The position numbers and the translations under genes are program-made. Shown one piece after another: positions 61,554-64,000 of a stretch of 64,000 bases of DNA. The notes beneath the pieces were generated by a model. It did not search any database. It saw nothing but the letters and a program-made list of their open reading frames with translations, and had not been told where the DNA came from. Source of the DNA: Oscillospiraceae bacterium (GTDB lineage: Bacteria; Bacillota; Clostridia; Oscillospirales; CAG-272); NCBI GenBank assembly GCA_015064185.1, contig SVSS01000002.1, positions 62,001 through 126,000 of the forward strand, written 5' to 3'. How positions within the stretch are numbered: position 1 is the stretch's first letter; every line of letters begins with the position of its first letter.

Positions 61554-62288
61554 ATGAAGCAATCGTTTTTTGAAATTATTGAAAACAGGCCCCTGACGGC
61601 AAGTGTTTATAAAATGGTGCTTGCGGGGGACACCTCGGCAATCACCGCTCCCGGTCAGTTTGTCAACATTAAGCTTGACGGTCTTTTTCTGCGTCGCCCC
61701 ATTTCGGTGTGCGACGCAGAAGAGGGCAAGCTCACCCTCTTGTATAAGGTGGTTGGGCACGGCACTGAGCAGATGAGTCAAATGCAGGGCGGAAAGCTCG
61801 ACATTCTAACGGGTCTTGGTAACGGCTACGATCTTTCTCTTGCAGGGGATCACCCTGTGTTTATTGGCGGCGGCGTTGGTGTGCCCCCGATGTACATGCC
61901 TGTTAAAATGCTGCGTGCCAAGGGCAAAAAGGTATCGGTTATTCTTGGCTTTAATACCAAGGATGAGGTCTTTTATGAGGAGGAATTCCGCGCGCTCGGT
62001 GCTGACGTGACGGTTACTACTGTAGATGGTAGCTATGGCACAAAGGGCTTTGTGACCGATGCCCTGAAGGATATCGACTATACCTATTTTTACACCTGCG
62101 GTCCCGAGCCGATGCTGAAGGCTGTTTACCGCGCCTCGGGCACGAGTGGACAGTTTAGCTTTGAGGAGCGCATGGGCTGTGGCTTTGGCGCCTGCATGGG
62201 CTGCTCTTGCAAGACTGTAACGGGCAATAAGCGCATTTGTAAGGAAGGACCCGTGCTCACAAAGGAGGATATTATATGGGAGAAGTAA
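61554..62288 (+). CDS. pyrK: Dihydroorotate dehydrogenase electron transfer subunit
   Basis: PyrK carries FAD and a [2Fe-2S] cluster and passes electrons from PyrD to NAD. The 244-residue protein has 'APGQFVNIKLDGLFLRRPIS' (FAD binding), 'VFIGGGVGVPPMYMPVK' (NAD side), and the cluster motif Cys-x4-Cys-x2-Cys-x~11-Cys in 'MGCGFGACMGCSCKT' through 'RICKEGPVL'. The ATG at 61554 follows GAGG; a GTG two codons earlier is part of that site. It overlaps pyrD by 13 bases. Confidence 0.96.
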   Translation: MKQSFFEIIENRPLTASVYKMVLAGDTSAITAPGQFVNIKLDGLFLRRPISVCDAEEGKLTLLYKVVGHGTEQMSQMQGGKLDILTGLGNGYDLSLAGDHPVFIGGGVGVPPMYMPVKMLRAKGKKVSVILGFNTKDEVFYEEEFRALGADVTVTTVDGSYGTKGFVTDALKDIDYTYFYTCGPEPMLKAVYRASGTSGQFSFEERMGCGFGACMGCSCKTVTGNKRICKEGPVLTKEDIIWEK

Positions 62289-63193
62289 ATACCAAGGTAA
62301 CGCTTTGCGGTATCGAGCTTGATAACCCGGTAATACCCGCTTCGGGCACGTTTGGTTACGGCTATGAATTTGCCGAGCTTTACGACATCAACTGCCTTGG
62401 TACGTTTTCCTTTAAGGGAACGACCAAGGACGCGCGTTTTGGCAACCCCACGCCCCGTATTGCGGAGTGTACTGCGGGCATGATCAATGCCGTGGGGCTT
62501 CAAAATCCCGGCGTTGATAAGGTGATTGCTGAGGAACTTCCCAGGCTTGCACAGTGCTTTCACAAGCCTGTAATGGCAAATGTCAGCGGCTTTTCGGTAC
62601 AGGATTATGCCTATACCTGCGAGCGCCTTGATAAAGAAAAGCAGGTGGGTTGGCTTGAGGTAAACATAAGCTGCCCGAACGTCCACGGCGGCGGTATGAG
62701 CTTTGGCACCAGCCCCGAGGCGGCGGCCGAGGTTACTGCGGCTGTCAAAAAGGTTACCACAAAGCCTGTTATTATCAAGCTTTCGCCTAATGTGACCGAT
62801 ATCGTTTCAATCGCCAAGGCTTGCGAGGCGGCGGGTGCTGACGGCATCAGCCTCATTAATACCATGCTTGGCATGCGCATTGATCTTAGAACCAAAAAGC
62901 CCGTGATCGCCAATACGATGGGCGGCTTTTCGGGCGCGGCGATCTTTCCCGTAGCCCTTCGCATGGTCTATCAGGTAGCACACGCCGTCAAGATCCCGGT
63001 CGTCGGCATGGGCGGCGTTTCCACGGCTGAGGACGTCATCGAAATGATGCTTGCGGGCGCTACTGCCGTTGAGGTGGGCGCCGCCAATCTGGTTGATCCC
63101 TTTGCCTCTCAAAAAATTGTAACAGATCTGCCTGTGGTAATGGAAAAATATAAAATCAACTCTCTTAATGAGATTATCGGAGGTGTAAAATAA
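62276..63193 (+). CDS. pyrD: Dihydroorotate dehydrogenase, class 1B catalytic subunit
   Basis: PyrD oxidises dihydroorotate to orotate with FMN. The 305-residue TIM barrel has 'VIPASGTFGYGYEFAELYD', the class 1 catalytic Cys in 'LEVNISCPNVHGGGMSFG', and 'KPVIIKLSPNVTDI'. With PyrK adjacent it is the NAD-linked 1B type. It overlaps pyrK by 13 bases and pyrF by one. Confidence 0.97.
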   Translation: MGEVNTKVTLCGIELDNPVIPASGTFGYGYEFAELYDINCLGTFSFKGTTKDARFGNPTPRIAECTAGMINAVGLQNPGVDKVIAEELPRLAQCFHKPVMANVSGFSVQDYAYTCERLDKEKQVGWLEVNISCPNVHGGGMSFGTSPEAAAEVTAAVKKVTTKPVIIKLSPNVTDIVSIAKACEAAGADGISLINTMLGMRIDLRTKKPVIANTMGGFSGAAIFPVALRMVYQVAHAVKIPVVGMGGVSTAEDVIEMMLAGATAVEVGAANLVDPFASQKIVTDLPVVMEKYKINSLNEIIGGVK

Positions 63194-63891
63194 TGGGAAA
63201 AGACGTTATTATCGCGTGTGATTTTGACAGCGCGGAAAAAACATTCGCATTTCTTGATCAATTTACGGGCAAAAAGCCCTTTGTCAAGATCGGTATGGAG
63301 CTCTTTTATGCAGAGGGCCCCTCGATCGTGCGCGAGATCAAGAAAAGAGGACATAAGATCTTCCTTGATCTCAAGCTCCACGATATTCCCAATACGGTAA
63401 AAAAATCCATGGCGGTTCTTTCTCGCCTTGATGTTGATATGACCAATCTGCATGCGGGCGGCACGATCCGCATGATGCAGGGTGCTCTTGAAGGTCTTAC
63501 ACGTCCCGATGGCACGCGCCCGATCCTCATTGCTGTGACGCAGCTCACCTCTACCGATCAGGAGAGCATGGAAAACGATCTTCTCATCAAGGAGCCGATC
63601 GACAAGGTTGTGATGCACTATGCACACAACGCAAAGCTGGCAGGGCTTGACGGTGTAGTTTGCTCGCCTCTTGAGGCAGGTAAGGTGCACGAGGTTTGTG
63701 GTAAGGGCTTTGTTACTGTTACACCCGGCGTGCGCTTTGCTGATGGCGACATCGGCGATCAAAAGCGCGTTATGACCCCCGCTGAAGCAAAAAAGATCGG
63801 CTCGGACTACATTGTAGTTGGCAGACCGATCACAGCTGCTGCCGACCCCGTTGCCGCTTACGAGCGTTGCCTTGCTGAATTTGTAGATTAA
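63193..63891 (+). CDS. pyrF: Orotidine-5'-phosphate decarboxylase, short form
   Basis: PyrF converts OMP to UMP. The 232-residue protein has '[18 protein letters not shown]', the catalytic '[15 protein letters not shown]' with the DxKxxD acids, and '[18 protein letters not shown]' for the phosphate site. The start overlaps the pyrD stop (TAATG). Confidence 0.97.
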   Translation: MGKDVIIACDFDSAEKTFAFLDQFTGKKPFVKIGMELFYAEGPSIVREIKKRGHKIFLDLKLHDIPNTVKKSMAVLSRLDVDMTNLHAGGTIRMMQGALEGLTRPDGTRPILIAVTQLTSTDQESMENDLLIKEPIDKVVMHYAHNAKLAGLDGVVCSPLEAGKVHEVCGKGFVTVTPGVRFADGDIGDQKRVMTPAEAKKIGSDYIVVGRPITAAADPVAAYERCLAEFVD

Positions 63892-63902
63892 GGAGAGTAA
63901 CC

Positions 63903-64000
63903 ATGGAAGCTTATAAGAGAGAATTTATTGAGTTTTTGCAGCGTGCGGGCGTTTTAAAGTTTGGTGATTTTACCGCTAAGAGCGGCAGAAAGATCCCCTA
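63903..64000 (+). CDS. pyrE: Orotate phosphoribosyltransferase, N-terminal part
   Basis: PyrE joins orotate and PRPP to OMP. Only the first 32 codons are in the window: [17 protein letters not shown], then '[16 protein letters not shown]', the start of PyrE in Firmicutes. AAGGAG sits before the ATG, 11 bases after pyrF. The gene runs off the right edge. Confidence 0.9.
   Translation, partial: MEAYKREFIEFLQRAGVLKFGDFTAKSGRKIP

Noticed and set aside
58692-61781. A 1029-codon open frame on the minus strand opposite carB
   Set aside because: It mirrors the codon bias of carB, has low-complexity, unlikely composition (rich in Leu, Arg, His), no ribosome site and no recognisable domain. It is a shadow of a highly biased gene.
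1-64000. Prophage, integrative element, toxin-antitoxin or defence island
   Set aside because: No integrase, transposase, phage structural gene, restriction or toxin-antitoxin signature was seen; nearly all genes are conserved housekeeping genes in normal order.

Overview
The window is a gene-dense, mostly housekeeping piece of chromosome from a low-to-mid-GC, Gram-positive, endospore-forming anaerobe. I infer a member of the class Clostridia, perhaps a gut lineage near Oscillospirales or Christensenellales; the order-level guess is weak. Reasons: a PolC-type replicative polymerase, a T-box leader on pheST, a ClpE-like Clp ATPase, a respiration-linked class 1B PyrD with PyrK, an energy-coupling-factor (ECF) transporter module, fhs plus folD one-carbon genes, the MEP isoprenoid route, and dipicolinate synthase dpaA-dpaB, which is a spore marker. 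Shine-Dalgarno sites are strong AGGAGG types, promoters match the vegetative sigma-A consensus closely, and operon partners often overlap as TAATG, TGATG or ATGA. I saw no tRNA, rRNA, CRISPR array, prophage or intact transposase.

Layout: 1-2.8 kb (+) holds the end of an M16 peptidase gene, then lgt, folD and a DUF1653 gene. 2.9-12.2 kb (-) holds one very tight unit, pheS-pheT-ynzC-fhs-tsaE-tsaB-rpiB-ispD-ispF, headed by a phenylalanine T-box, with rpe downstream. 12.3-18.1 kb is a divergent DeoR-type regulator facing an M81 metallopeptidase and a three-part GlpA/GlpB/DUF1667 flavin dehydrogenase. 18.1-25.7 kb (+) holds coaX with an ECF S component, galM, a D-Ala-D-Ala carboxypeptidase, pgi, an orphan small P-loop protein, a multi-hairpin repeat with terminal inverted repeats, and a glmM-type mutase. 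25.7-29.7 kb mixes a membrane protein, a degenerate M14 peptidase, ruvB-ruvA and DUF951. 29.8-39.4 kb (+) runs ruvC, a methyltransferase, ecfA1-ecfA2-ecfT-truA, a DUF5711 protein, pgsA, a ClpE-like ATPase and a HAD hydrolase. 39.4-53 kb (+) is the conserved rpsB-tsf / pyrH-frr-uppS-cdsA-dxr-rseP-ispG / polC-birA block. 53-57 kb has dpaA-dpaB, a TVP38 membrane protein and pncB. 57-64 kb is a pyrimidine operon pyrC-carB-pyrK-pyrD-pyrF-pyrE, cut off by the window end, with no carA.

Together the genes cover translation (pheST, rpsB, tsf, frr, truA, t6A enzymes), isoprenoid and lipid precursors (ispD, ispF, dxr, ispG, uppS, cdsA, pgsA), cell wall work (glmM, dac, uppS), one-carbon and nucleotide supply (folD, fhs, pyr genes, pncB), vitamin uptake (ECF core plus a probable pantothenate S component) and recombination (ruvABC). 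No clearly new defence or mobile system is visible. The points most worth a second look are the 188-bp multi-hairpin inverted-repeat element, the DeoR/M81/flavin-dehydrogenase locus with its high-expression codon usage, the breadth of the T-box-controlled operon, the M14 homologue with altered metal-site residues, the orphan P-loop protein, the in-frame coding-like tail behind ruvB, and the terminator that overlaps the start of the carboxypeptidase gene.
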